Shown here: piece after piece, positions 31,864-38,815 of the stretch
Layout: each line of letters opens with the position of its first letter
How positions within the stretch are numbered: position 1 is the stretch's first letter
From: Streptomyces sp. I05A-00742
Lineage (GTDB): Bacteria; Actinomycetota; Actinomycetes; Streptomycetales; Streptomycetaceae
Length of the DNA: 54,288 bases
NCBI RefSeq assembly: GCF_013055795.1
Contig: NZ_JABETO010000038.1
Span: 1-54,288, forward strand
Direction: 5' to 3'
Program-made: the position numbers and the translations under genes
The notes under the pieces: model-generated
What the model saw: the letters and a program-made list of their open reading frames with translations, nothing else
Told to the model about the DNA's origin: nothing
Databases searched by the model: none

Positions 31864-31898
31864 CACGAGGCATCACCCCGGCCCGCCGTAAGCCCCCC

Positions 31899-32204
31899 TC
31901 ACCAGGACGACTTGCGCACCCCCGGCAGGAACCCCGCGTGCGCCTGCTCGCGGACGCGGATCCGGGAGAGGCCGAACTTCCGCAGGTGCCCGCGCGGCCG
32001 CCCGTCCACGGCGTCGCGGTTGCGCACCCTGGTGGCACTGGCGTCGCGCGGCTGGCGTCGCAACTCCCGCAGCGCGGCCGTCCGTTCGTCCTCCATGGAG
32101 GACGGCCTGCGCAGGATCTCCTTCAGTTCGGACCGCCGGGCCGCGTACCGCTCGACGGTCGCCCTGCGCTGCTCGTTGCGCGCGATCTTGCTCTTCCTCG
32201 CCAT
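31899..32204 (-). CDS. rpsN: 30S ribosomal protein S14, zinc-independent paralogue
   Basis: A 101-residue S14 of the long, cysteine-free type (begins MARKSKIARNEQRRATVERYAARR, ends GFLPGVRKSSW). The zinc-binding CxxC...CxxC of the short S14 is absent. Such C-minus paralogues replace the zinc form under zinc limitation, freeing the metal. It follows rpmB with one base between stop and start, so the two form an operon reading away from the Zur-type palindrome. Confidence 0.96.
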   Translation of the reverse strand: MARKSKIARNEQRRATVERYAARRSELKEILRRPSSMEDERTAALRELRRQPRDASATRVRNRDAVDGRPRGHLRKFGLSRIRVREQAHAGFLPGVRKSSW

Positions 32205-32205
32205 C

Positions 32206-32442
32206 TCAGACCTTCCCTCCCCGTGCCCGGATCCGGGCCACGGCCGCTTCCACGCCGATCGCGTCGACGGTCTTGATCGCCCTCGCGCTGAGCGTCAGCC
32301 GGACGTACCGGCCCTCGCCCGGCAGCCAGTAGCGCTTGCGCTGGATGTTGGGGTCGAACCGGCGGGAGGTGCGCCGGTGCGAGTGGGAGATGGTGTTGCC
32401 GAAGCCCGGCCGGGCGCCGGTCAGTTGGCAATGGGCGGACAC
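32206..32442 (-). CDS. rpmB: 50S ribosomal protein L28, zinc-independent paralogue
   Basis: A 78-residue L28 (SAHCQLTGARPGFGNTISHSHRRTSRRFDPNIQRKRY in pieces). Only one cysteine of the usual zinc ligands remains (Cys5). The second position of the first CxxC is lost, so it is a C-minus form. GTG at 32440-32442 preceded by an AGGCAGG site. First gene of the leftward arm of the zinc-starvation cluster, 50 bases from the Zur-type box. Confidence 0.95.
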   Translation of the reverse strand: MSAHCQLTGARPGFGNTISHSHRRTSRRFDPNIQRKRYWLPGEGRYVRLTLSARAIKTVDAIGVEAAVARIRARGGKV

Positions 32443-32492
32443 GGGGAACCTGCCTCTCTCTGCGAGGACCAGCCGGGACGCACCCGGCTAGA

Positions 32493-32507
32493 TGGAAATG
32501 ATTTCCA
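32493..32507. promoter_or_regulatory. Zur box in the divergent rpmB/rpmG promoter region
   Basis: Perfect 7-1-7 palindrome TGGAAAT-G-ATTTCCA. It matches the streptomycete Zur operator pattern (TGaaAATGATTTtCA). It sits just upstream of a TATAGT -10 box for rpmG, so zinc-bound Zur would block the rightward promoter and probably the leftward one. Confidence 0.88.
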
Positions 32508-32513
32508 TTGCCG

Positions 32514-32525
32514 TATAGTAGCGCC
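32514..32525 (+). promoter_or_regulatory. -10 box of a probably leaderless rpmG promoter
   Basis: TATAGT (32514-32519) ends six bases before the rpmG ATG at 32526. Transcription would then start at or next to the start codon. There is no room for a Shine-Dalgarno, so rpmG is probably translated from a leaderless mRNA. The -35 region overlaps the Zur palindrome. Confidence 0.6.
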
Positions 32526-32690
32526 ATGGCACGCAACGAACTCCGCCCGGTCGTCCGCCTCCGTTCGACCGCCGGCACCGGCTACACGTACGTCACCCGC
32601 AAGAACCGGCGGAACGACCCCGACCGGATGACCCTGCGCAAGTACGACCCGGTCGTCGGGCGGCACGTCGACTTCCGCGAGGAACGCTGA
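32526..32690 (+). CDS. rpmG: 50S ribosomal protein L33, zinc-independent paralogue
   Basis: A 54-residue L33 (MARNELRPVVRLRSTAGTGYTYVTRKNRRNDPDRMTLRKYDP in pieces) without any cysteine, so it cannot form the L33 zinc ribbon. First gene of the rightward zinc-starvation operon rpmG-rpmE2-cobW-like-rpsR. The ATG at 32526 sits directly after the -10 box, implying a leaderless transcript. Confidence 0.96.
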   Translation: MARNELRPVVRLRSTAGTGYTYVTRKNRRNDPDRMTLRKYDPVVGRHVDFREER

Positions 32691-32745
32691 CCACCGGTCA
32701 CCGCTCCCCCGCCCCCACCCCGAACCCCAGCGAGAAGGACCCCTC

Positions 32746-33000
32746 ATGAAGCCCGGAATCCACCCGGCCTACGGACCTGTCGTCTTCCGCGACAAGGCGG
32801 CCGGCTACGCCTTCCTCACCCGGTCCACGCTCACCAGTGAGCGGACCGTCACCTGGGAGGACGGCAACACCTATCCCGTCGTCGACGTCGAGATCTCGTC
32901 CGCGAGCCACCCCTTCTACACGGGCACCGCCCGTGTCCTCGACACCGCCGGACGCGTCGAGCGGTTCGAGCGGCGCTACGGCACCCGCGAGGCCGGCTGA
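32746..33000 (+). CDS. rpmE2: 50S ribosomal protein L31 type B
   Basis: An 84-residue type B L31 (MKPGIHPAYGPVVFRDKAAGYAFLTRSTL in pieces, later SHPFYTGTARVLDTAGRVERFERRYG). No CxxC, which distinguishes it from the zinc-binding type A. GAGAAGGA site upstream. The stop overlaps the CobW-like start by one base (TGATG), indicating translational coupling. Confidence 0.96.
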   Translation: MKPGIHPAYGPVVFRDKAAGYAFLTRSTLTSERTVTWEDGNTYPVVDVEISSASHPFYTGTARVLDTAGRVERFERRYGTREAG

Positions 33001-34154
33001 TGCGCGACACGTCCCGCCTGCCCGTCGTCATCGTCGGAGGACTGCACTCCGACGCCCGCCGGACGGCCGTCGACCACCTGCTGCGGACGGTGCCGGGCAG
33101 CGTCGCCCTGCACCACGACCTCTCCACGGCGGCCACCGGACACGTCCGCCGGATCCTGCGCGACGCCCTGGGCGAGGTGTCGTCCGGTGAGACCGAGCTC
33201 GTCAACGACTGCGCCTGCTGCGCGCTGCGGGAGGACCTCGTCCCCGAGCTGGCGCGGCTGGCCGACGGCGGGGCGACCCGGCTGGCCGTCGTCGAGCTGT
33301 GGGACTCCGTCGAGCCCAAGGCGATGGCCGAGGTCGTCGCGGCCCACGGCGGGGACGCTCTCGCCCTCACCAACGTGATCACAGCCGTCGACCCCGCGCT
33401 CGTCCTGCCCTGCCTCGCCAACGGCGACGACCTCGCCGAGGCGGGTCTCGCCGCGGCGGCCACCGACCGGCGCACGGTCGCGGACACCTGGGCGCGGCAG
33501 GTGGAGTACGCGCCGGTGCTCGCGCTCGTCGACAACGAGGCGGCGGACGACGAGGACCGGGCCCTCCTCACCCAGCTCCACCCCACCGCCCGCCGGGTGG
33601 GCGCGGAATCCGACGGGCTTGCCCGGCTGGCCTTCGCCGGTTTCGACGTCGAGGCGGCCGCCGCCGCGCAGCACCCCTCCTGCGCGCTGCTGCCCCAGGA
33701 GGCGGACGAGGCCGGAGTCGCCACCCTGGTCTGGCACTGCCGCCGACCCTTCCACCCGGAACGGCTCCACGCGGCGCTGGAGGACCTGGCGTGCGCGGCC
33801 GCCCGCAGCCGCGGCCGGTTCTGGCTCGCGGACCGTCCCGACACCCTGCTCGCCTGGGACGCCGCGGGCGGCGCCCTCTGCGTGGAGAACGCGGGCCCCT
33901 GGCTCGCGTCGCTCCCGGACGCGGCCTGGGAGATGGTCCCCGCCGTGCGCAGGGCGGCCGCGGCGCTCGACTGGGACCCGGAGCACGGCGACCGCGGCCA
34001 GCACCTCGTCTTCACCTCGCCCGGACTCGACCGCGAGGGCCTGACCGCGCTCCTGACGTCGTGCCTGCTCACCGACGCCGAATACGCCGCGGGACCCGAG
34101 GCGTGGAAGCGGCTCCCCGCCGTCTTCGCGCCGTTGCTGGACCCCGTCTCCTGA
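33000..34154 (+). CDS. CobW/COG0523-like protein with degenerate P-loop
   Basis: A 384-residue relative of the G3E GTPase COG0523 group (zinc metallochaperones). The putative metal motif is kept as CACC at residues 71-74 (family CxCC), and the C-terminal CobW domain follows (LVWHCRRPFHPERLHAAL, DRGQHLVFTSPGLDREGLTALLTSCLLTD in pieces). The Walker A position, however, reads VVIVGGLHSDARRTAVDHLL (9-28) with no GxxGxGK[ST], so GTP binding in the normal way is unlikely. Its place inside the Zur operon fits zinc delivery or sensing. Start coupled to rpmE2. The related family in other streptomycetes may share the lost P-loop. Confidence 0.85.
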   Translation: MRDTSRLPVVIVGGLHSDARRTAVDHLLRTVPGSVALHHDLSTAATGHVRRILRDALGEVSSGETELVNDCACCALREDLVPELARLADGGATRLAVVELWDSVEPKAMAEVVAAHGGDALALTNVITAVDPALVLPCLANGDDLAEAGLAAAATDRRTVADTWARQVEYAPVLALVDNEAADDEDRALLTQLHPTARRVGAESDGLARLAFAGFDVEAAAAAQHPSCALLPQEADEAGVATLVWHCRRPFHPERLHAALEDLACAAARSRGRFWLADRPDTLLAWDAAGGALCVENAGPWLASLPDAAWEMVPAVRRAAAALDWDPEHGDRGQHLVFTSPGLDREGLTALLTSCLLTDAEYAAGPEAWKRLPAVFAPLLDPVS

Positions 34155-34240
34155 ACCGCCTCCGACCGACCCCGTACCTCCCTCACCGATGAACCACGGC
34201 ATCGGGACCGCCGATGCCGCCGACCCGCCGAGGACACCCC

Positions 34241-34477
34241 ATGGCCCGCCGCCACGACCCCCGCAAGCCGCTGAAGCCCCGCCCCAACCCCCTGGACGCC
34301 GCGGGAATCACCGTCATCGACTACAAGGACACCGATCTGCTGCGGAAGTTCCTCTCCGACCGCGGCAAGATCCGCGGCCGGCGCATCACCCGCGTCACGG
34401 CCCAGCAGCAGCGGCAGTTGGCCGCGGCCGTCAAGACCGCCCGGGAGATGGCCCTGCTGCCGTACGCCTCCCGGTAG
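34241..34477 (+). CDS. rpsR: 30S ribosomal protein S18, alternative paralogue
   Basis: A 78-residue S18 (MARRHDPRKPLKPRPNPLDAAGITVIDYKDTDLLRKFLSDRGKIRGRRITRVTAQQQRQL in pieces). No cysteine. Start at ATG 34241 with GAGG six bases upstream. Last gene of the rightward zinc-starvation operon, 86 bases after the CobW-like gene, and followed by a terminator. Confidence 0.95.
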   Translation: MARRHDPRKPLKPRPNPLDAAGITVIDYKDTDLLRKFLSDRGKIRGRRITRVTAQQQRQLAAAVKTAREMALLPYASR

Positions 34478-34481
34478 CCCA

Positions 34482-34518
34482 CCGCCCGCCGGTCCGCCCT
34501 CACCGGGCCGGCGGGCGG
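34482..34518 (+). terminator. Terminator of the zinc-starvation operon
   Basis: Perfect 11-bp stem CCGCCCGCCGG/CCGGCGGGCGG with a 15-base loop, five bases after the rpsR stop. Confidence 0.75.
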
Positions 34519-34614
34519 CCCCCCCTCCTGAGGAGGCTCGCGGAATCCGTCACGGACTGGGCCATTGGTACAGTGACCGGGCCCAGCACCCGAGTACGAG
34601 GGAGCCGTCGGCCG

Positions 34615-35148
34615 ATGGCTGTGGACGCTCTGGACACGAAGATCCTGCGCCTGCTGCTGGAGCAGCCGCGGACGAGCGCGCGCGAGTACGCGCGGCTGCT
34701 GGGCATCGCGCGCGGCACCCTCCAGGCCCGGCTCGACCGGCTGGAGCGCGACGGCGTCATCACCGGTACCGGACCCCGGCTCTCCCCCGCCGCGCTCGGC
34801 CATCCCGTACTGGCCTTCGTGCACATCGAGGTCACCCAGGGCCATCTCGACCCCGTCGCGGACGCGCTGGCGGAGGTGCCCGAGATCATAGAGGCGTTCT
34901 CGATCACCGGCGGCGGCGATCTGATGGCGCGGATCGTCGCCCGCGACGCCGCTCACCTGGAGGACGTCATCCAGCGGCTGGTGCAGCTCCCCGGAGTGGT
35001 GCGCACGCGCACGGAGATGGCGTTGCGGGAGCGGGTTCCGTACCGGATGACCGGGCTGCTGCGGGCCGTGGAGCAGGAGGCCCGCAGGAAGGACGAAGTA
35101 CGCTCCCGCCGGCGCGGTCCCGTCCCCGCGGCCGACGACAAGGGGTGA
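34615..35148 (+). CDS. Lrp/AsnC family transcriptional regulator
   Basis: A 177-residue feast/famine regulator. N-terminal helix-turn-helix (about 4-50: LDTKILRLLLEQPRTSAREYARLLGIARGTLQARLDRLERDGVI in pieces). The RAM effector domain follows (about 65-145: VLAFVHIEVTQGHLDPVADALAEVPEIIEAFSITGGGDLMARIVARDAAHLEDVIQRLVQLPGV in pieces). Longer basic tail than usual. ATG 34615 has a GAGGGAG site. A TGGCC-type dyad (TGGGCC at 34558, GGCCCA at 34580) lies upstream. Effector likely an amino acid or other small acid; target unknown. Confidence 0.92.
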   Translation: MAVDALDTKILRLLLEQPRTSAREYARLLGIARGTLQARLDRLERDGVITGTGPRLSPAALGHPVLAFVHIEVTQGHLDPVADALAEVPEIIEAFSITGGGDLMARIVARDAAHLEDVIQRLVQLPGVVRTRTEMALRERVPYRMTGLLRAVEQEARRKDEVRSRRRGPVPAADDKG

Positions 35149-35303
35149 CCCCCGGCGGCTGACCGGCCCTCAGACGCGCTGGCCCGTCGCCGGATCCCCG
35201 GCCCTCACGACGCTCTCGCCCCGGGTTTCTCCCGTGCCGCGGAAGGGTGGGAGGATCTGATGGTTCTGCCCGGCCGTAAGGGAACCGGGACAACACGTGA
35301 GGA

Positions 35304-36242
35304 ATGAGACGTAATATGCAGCAATCTGGGGGAAGACGGGCCCGCCGGTGGGGAGCCGCGCTGACCGCGTCGACCGCCGCTCTCGCGGTCGCCGTTCCGG
35401 CGGCCACGGCCGAGGCGGCGACCGGCCCGGCGGGCATCGCGGCCAAGGGCGCCTTCCTGCTCGACAGCGGTGCCAACCGCCAGCTGTGGGCCAAGGACGC
35501 GGACACCAAGCGGCAGATGGCCAGCACCACCAAGATCATGACGGCGGCTGTGGTCCTGGACACGCGCGGCGTCAACCTGAACAAGCAGATCACCATCAAG
35601 AAGTCGTACCGCGACTACGTCGCGCGCAACGGCGCGAGCACCGCCGATCTGCGCGTGGGCGACAAGCTGACGGTCCGGCAGCTCCTCTACGGCCTGATGC
35701 TGCCCTCCGGGTGCGACGCGGCCTACGCGCTCGCCGACAGCTTCGGCTCGGGCAAGACCGAGGCCGCGCGCACGAAGTCGTTCGTCGCCCAGATGAACAA
35801 GAAGGCCGCCGCGCTCGGCATGAAGAACACCAAGTACGACTCCTTCGACGGCATATCGCAGTCGGGGACGAATCACTCGACGCCGCGCGACATCGCCAAG
35901 CTCGCCCGGCACGCGATGGGGAACGGCACGTTCACCACGGTCGTCAAGGCGGCCAGCACCCGCCAGAAGGCGACGAACGTCAACCGCACGTACACCTGGT
36001 ACAACACCAACAAGCTGCTGGGGTCCTACAAGGGCGCCATCGGCATCAAGACCGGCACCGGCACCGCCGCCGGGCCCTGCCTGGTCTTCGCGGCCCAGCG
36101 CGGCAAGCGCACGGTCGTGGGCGTCATCCTCAATGACGCGACCAAGCGGTACCCGGACGCCGTGAAGATGCTCGACTGGTCGTTCAACACGACCACGAAG
36201 GTGAAGCTGCGTCAGCTTCCCAGCTTCGCCCCGCAGGACTGA
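35304..36242 (+). CDS. Serine-type D-alanyl-D-alanine carboxypeptidase
   Basis: A 312-residue secreted or envelope penicillin-binding protein of the S11 family that trims peptidoglycan stem peptides. Signal peptide at about 1-38 (RRWGAALTASTAALAVAVPAATAEA in pieces). Catalytic SxxK is MASTTKIMTAA (Ser near 74). The second motif reads LPSGCDAAYALAD (SGC in the SxN position). KTG is GIKTGTGTAAGPCLVF near 252. Other conserved parts are LRVGDKLTVRQLLYGLML and HSTPRDIAKLARHAM. The ATG at 35316 is an alternative start with slightly better ribosome-binding spacing. Monocistronic. Confidence 0.92.
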   Translation: MRRNMQQSGGRRARRWGAALTASTAALAVAVPAATAEAATGPAGIAAKGAFLLDSGANRQLWAKDADTKRQMASTTKIMTAAVVLDTRGVNLNKQITIKKSYRDYVARNGASTADLRVGDKLTVRQLLYGLMLPSGCDAAYALADSFGSGKTEAARTKSFVAQMNKKAAALGMKNTKYDSFDGISQSGTNHSTPRDIAKLARHAMGNGTFTTVVKAASTRQKATNVNRTYTWYNTNKLLGSYKGAIGIKTGTGTAAGPCLVFAAQRGKRTVVGVILNDATKRYPDAVKMLDWSFNTTTKVKLRQLPSFAPQD

Positions 36243-36259
36243 GGGACCACCTCGCCCGG

Positions 36260-36314
36260 CCGGCGCGCGCACGGCGGTCCCACCGGCCCCGGTGGCCCGT
36301 CGTTCGCGCGCCGG
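36260..36314. terminator. Compound hairpin between convergent genes
   Basis: Outer arms CCGGCGCGCG (36260-36269) and CGCGCGCCGG (36305-36314) enclose an inner perfect hairpin CCACCGG-CC-CCGGTGG (36280-36295). It lies between the carboxypeptidase and YjbQ stops and probably terminates both transcripts. Confidence 0.6.
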
Positions 36315-36332
36315 ACCGGCAGGGTGCCGACG

Positions 36333-36755
36333 TCAGCCGAGGAACGAGAGCCGGACCTTTCGGTCCGCGTTGTCCACATTTGTATCGACCAGGCAGACGG
36401 ACTGCCAGGTACCCAGCTCCAGCCGCCCGCCGACGACCGGCAGCGTCGCATGCGGGGGCACGAGGGCAGGGAGCACATGGTCCCGGCCGTGGCCGGGGCT
36501 GCCGTGGCGGTGGCGCCAGCGGTCGTCCGCCGGGAGCAGGTCGCGCAGGGCGGCGAGCAGGTCCTCGTCGCTGCCGGAGCCGGTCTCCAGGATCGCCACG
36601 CCGGCGGTCGCGTGCGGAACAAACACGTTGAGCAGCCCGTCGCGGCCCGAAGAGGCCTCCCGCAGGAACTCCTCGCAGTCGCGGGTCAGGTCGTGGACGG
36701 TCTCCGTACGGCCGGTCGTGACGGCGAGCACCTTGGTCTGGAAGCTGTCGGTCAT
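36333..36755 (-). CDS. YjbQ family protein (secondary thiamine-phosphate synthase type)
   Basis: A 140-residue UPF0047/YjbQ protein. Conserved blocks are LLNVFVPHATAGVAILETG (about 41-59), the LLPADDRWRHRHGSPGHGRDHVLPALV region (about 73-99), and LPVVGGRLELGTWQSVCLVDTNVDNADRKVRL in pieces. Some members have low thiamine-phosphate synthase activity in vitro; the physiological role is uncertain. ATG at 36753-36755. Divergent from the flavoprotein gene. Confidence 0.9.
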   Translation of the reverse strand: MTDSFQTKVLAVTTGRTETVHDLTRDCEEFLREASSGRDGLLNVFVPHATAGVAILETGSGSDEDLLAALRDLLPADDRWRHRHGSPGHGRDHVLPALVPPHATLPVVGGRLELGTWQSVCLVDTNVDNADRKVRLSFLG

Positions 36756-36830
36756 GCCTCCATCTTCACCCGCGGCCGGGCCGGGGCGGGCGGAGGGAAG
36801 AGATCCACCCACACCCCTGTTGGTAGAAGC

Positions 36831-37940
36831 ATGAACCAAATGGCGGTGGTGCGGACCACGGACGTCGTCGTCGTGGGCGCCGGGCAGGCAGGCCTGTCCA
36901 GCGCCTACCACCTGCGGCGCGCCGGCTACGAGCCGGACCGGGACTTCGTCGTGCTGGACCACGCGCCGCGGCCCGGGGGCGCCTGGCAGTACCGGTGGCC
37001 GACGCTCACCTACGGCAAGGTGCACGGGATGCACGCGCTGCCAGGAATGAGCCTGACCGGCGCGGACGACGCACGGCCGTCGTCCGAGGTGATCGGTGAC
37101 TACTTCGCGGCCTACGAGACGGCGTTCGACCTGCGCGTCCACCGGCCCGTCGACGTGCGTGCCGTGCGCGAGGGGGACGACGGGCGGCTGCGGGTCGAGT
37201 CGTCCGGAGGGGTGTGGTCGGCCCGGGCACTGATCAACGCGACCGGCACCTGGGACCGGCCGTTCTGGCCGCGCTACCCCGGTCAGGAGCTCTTCCGCGG
37301 CCGTCAGCTGCACACCGCTCAGTACCCGGGCCCGGAGGCGTTCGCTGGGCTGCGGGTGGTGGTGGTCGGCGGCGGGACGTCCGCCGTGCAGCACCTGATC
37401 GAGATCGCCGAGGTGGCGGCCTCGACGACGTGGGTCACGCGCCGGCCGCCGCTCTTCCGGGACGGCCCGTTCGACGAGACGCGTGGCCGGGACGCGGTGG
37501 CGCTCGTGGAGGAGCGCGTCCGGCAGGGGCTGCCGCCGCGGAGCGTGGTCTCGGTGACCGGGCTGCCGATGACGGCCGCCGTGGAACGGGCGCGTGCCGC
37601 GGGCGTACTGGACCGGCTGCCGGCGTTCGACCGCGTCACGCCCACCGGTGTCGCCTGGGCGGACGGCACGGCCGTGGAGGCGGACGTCATCCTGTGGGCC
37701 ACCGGTTTCCGGGCAGCGCTCGACCACCTGGCGCCGCTGCGTCTGCGGGAACCGGGCGGCGGCATCCGCCTCGAAGGGACGCGGGCGGTCCGCGACCCGC
37801 GGATCCATCTGGTCGGCTACGGGCCGTCGGCGAGCACCATCGGGGCCAACCGGGCCGGGCGGAGTGCGGTACGGGACGTACGGGAGTTGCCGGCCGGGGC
37901 GGAGGAGGCTCACGCGCCGCTGGTCTCCTCGGCCGTGTGA
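36831..37940 (+). CDS. FAD/NAD(P)-binding flavoprotein monooxygenase-like (CzcO type)
   Basis: A 369-residue two-dinucleotide-fold flavoprotein. FAD site DVVVVGAGQAGLSSAYHLRRAG (about 11-32), then PGGAWQYRWPTLTYGKVHG. NAD(P) site LRVVVVGGGTSAVQHLIEIAE (about 173-193). The ATG motif VILWATGFRAALDHL lies near 284-298, and a late GYGPSASTIGANRAGR. The pattern fits the CzcO/YpdA/flavin-containing monooxygenase group. Substrate unknown. Start ATG 36831, with in-frame ATG 36840 possible. Confidence 0.88.
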   Translation: MNQMAVVRTTDVVVVGAGQAGLSSAYHLRRAGYEPDRDFVVLDHAPRPGGAWQYRWPTLTYGKVHGMHALPGMSLTGADDARPSSEVIGDYFAAYETAFDLRVHRPVDVRAVREGDDGRLRVESSGGVWSARALINATGTWDRPFWPRYPGQELFRGRQLHTAQYPGPEAFAGLRVVVVGGGTSAVQHLIEIAEVAASTTWVTRRPPLFRDGPFDETRGRDAVALVEERVRQGLPPRSVVSVTGLPMTAAVERARAAGVLDRLPAFDRVTPTGVAWADGTAVEADVILWATGFRAALDHLAPLRLREPGGGIRLEGTRAVRDPRIHLVGYGPSASTIGANRAGRSAVRDVRELPAGAEEAHAPLVSSAV

Positions 37941-38005
37941 GACCCCGAGGTCGCGCCCGCACGAGCCCCCCGCGCCCCTGACGTCACCGGCGCCGGATCC
38001 GTACC

Positions 38006-38815
38006 ATGCGTGCCATGGTGCGACGACCTCGTGACGTCCGCGGGCCGGGAAGCGGCCCGTCAGTGGGCCTCCACGTGACCTGCCTCAACGACGTCCTGTA
38101 TCCCGGCACCGGACGGGCCGTGGTCACGCTGCTGGAGCGGCTCGGGGTACGGGTGGACTTCCCGATGGCGCAGAGCTGTTGCGGCCAGCCCTTCTTCAAC
38201 ACGGGCTACCGACGCAGGACCGAGCCCCTGGTGCGGCGTCACATCGACGCCTTCCGGGGCTACGACCACATCGTCACGCCGTCCGCCTCCTGCGCGGCCA
38301 TGGTCCGCGAGCAGTACCCGCGGATCGCGGCCCGGGCGGCGGCGGAGGGCCGGGACGACGGGCTGGCCGAGGCGGTGGCCGAGGTCGTGCCCCGCACCTA
38401 CGAGCTCAGCGAGTTCCTGGTCGACGTCCTGGGCGTGACGGACGTCGGCGCCTACTACCCCCACACCGTCACCTACCACCCCTCCTGCCACGGGCTGCGG
38501 GCGCTCGGCCTGGGCGAGCGCCCGCGGATGCTGCTGGAGCACGTCAAGGGCCTGGAGCTGCGGGAGTTGGCGGGGGCCGAGGAGTGCTGCGGCTTCGGCG
38601 GGACCTTCGCCGTCAAGAACGCCGCCGTCTCCACCGCGATGGGCGCCGACAAGGCCCGGGCCGTCGTCGCCACGGGAGCACGGACCCTCTGCGCGGCCGA
38701 CAACTCGTGTCTGATGCACATCGGCGGCGTCCTCACCCGGCGGGGAGCGACGGTACGGACGGTGCACCTCGCGGAGATCCTGGCCGCGACGGAGCGGGAA
38801 GGAGCCGCCCGATGA
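38006..38815 (+). CDS. lutA: Lactate utilization protein LutA (Fe-S oxidoreductase)
   Basis: A 269-residue CCG-domain protein, part of the LutABC complex that oxidises L-lactate to pyruvate. Two CCG modules: CCGQPFFNTGY (about 59-69) and CCGFGGTF (about 196-203), plus SCAAM and the YHPSCHGLRALG block. These supply ligands for iron-sulfur or heterodisulfide-type clusters. Start is uncertain: ATG 38006, ATG 38015 and GTG 38063 (which begins VGLHVTCLND, the usual family N-terminus) are all in frame. It overlaps lutB by four bases (ATGA). Confidence 0.93.
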   Translation: MRAMVRRPRDVRGPGSGPSVGLHVTCLNDVLYPGTGRAVVTLLERLGVRVDFPMAQSCCGQPFFNTGYRRRTEPLVRRHIDAFRGYDHIVTPSASCAAMVREQYPRIAARAAAEGRDDGLAEAVAEVVPRTYELSEFLVDVLGVTDVGAYYPHTVTYHPSCHGLRALGLGERPRMLLEHVKGLELRELAGAEECCGFGGTFAVKNAAVSTAMGADKARAVVATGARTLCAADNSCLMHIGGVLTRRGATVRTVHLAEILAATEREGAAR

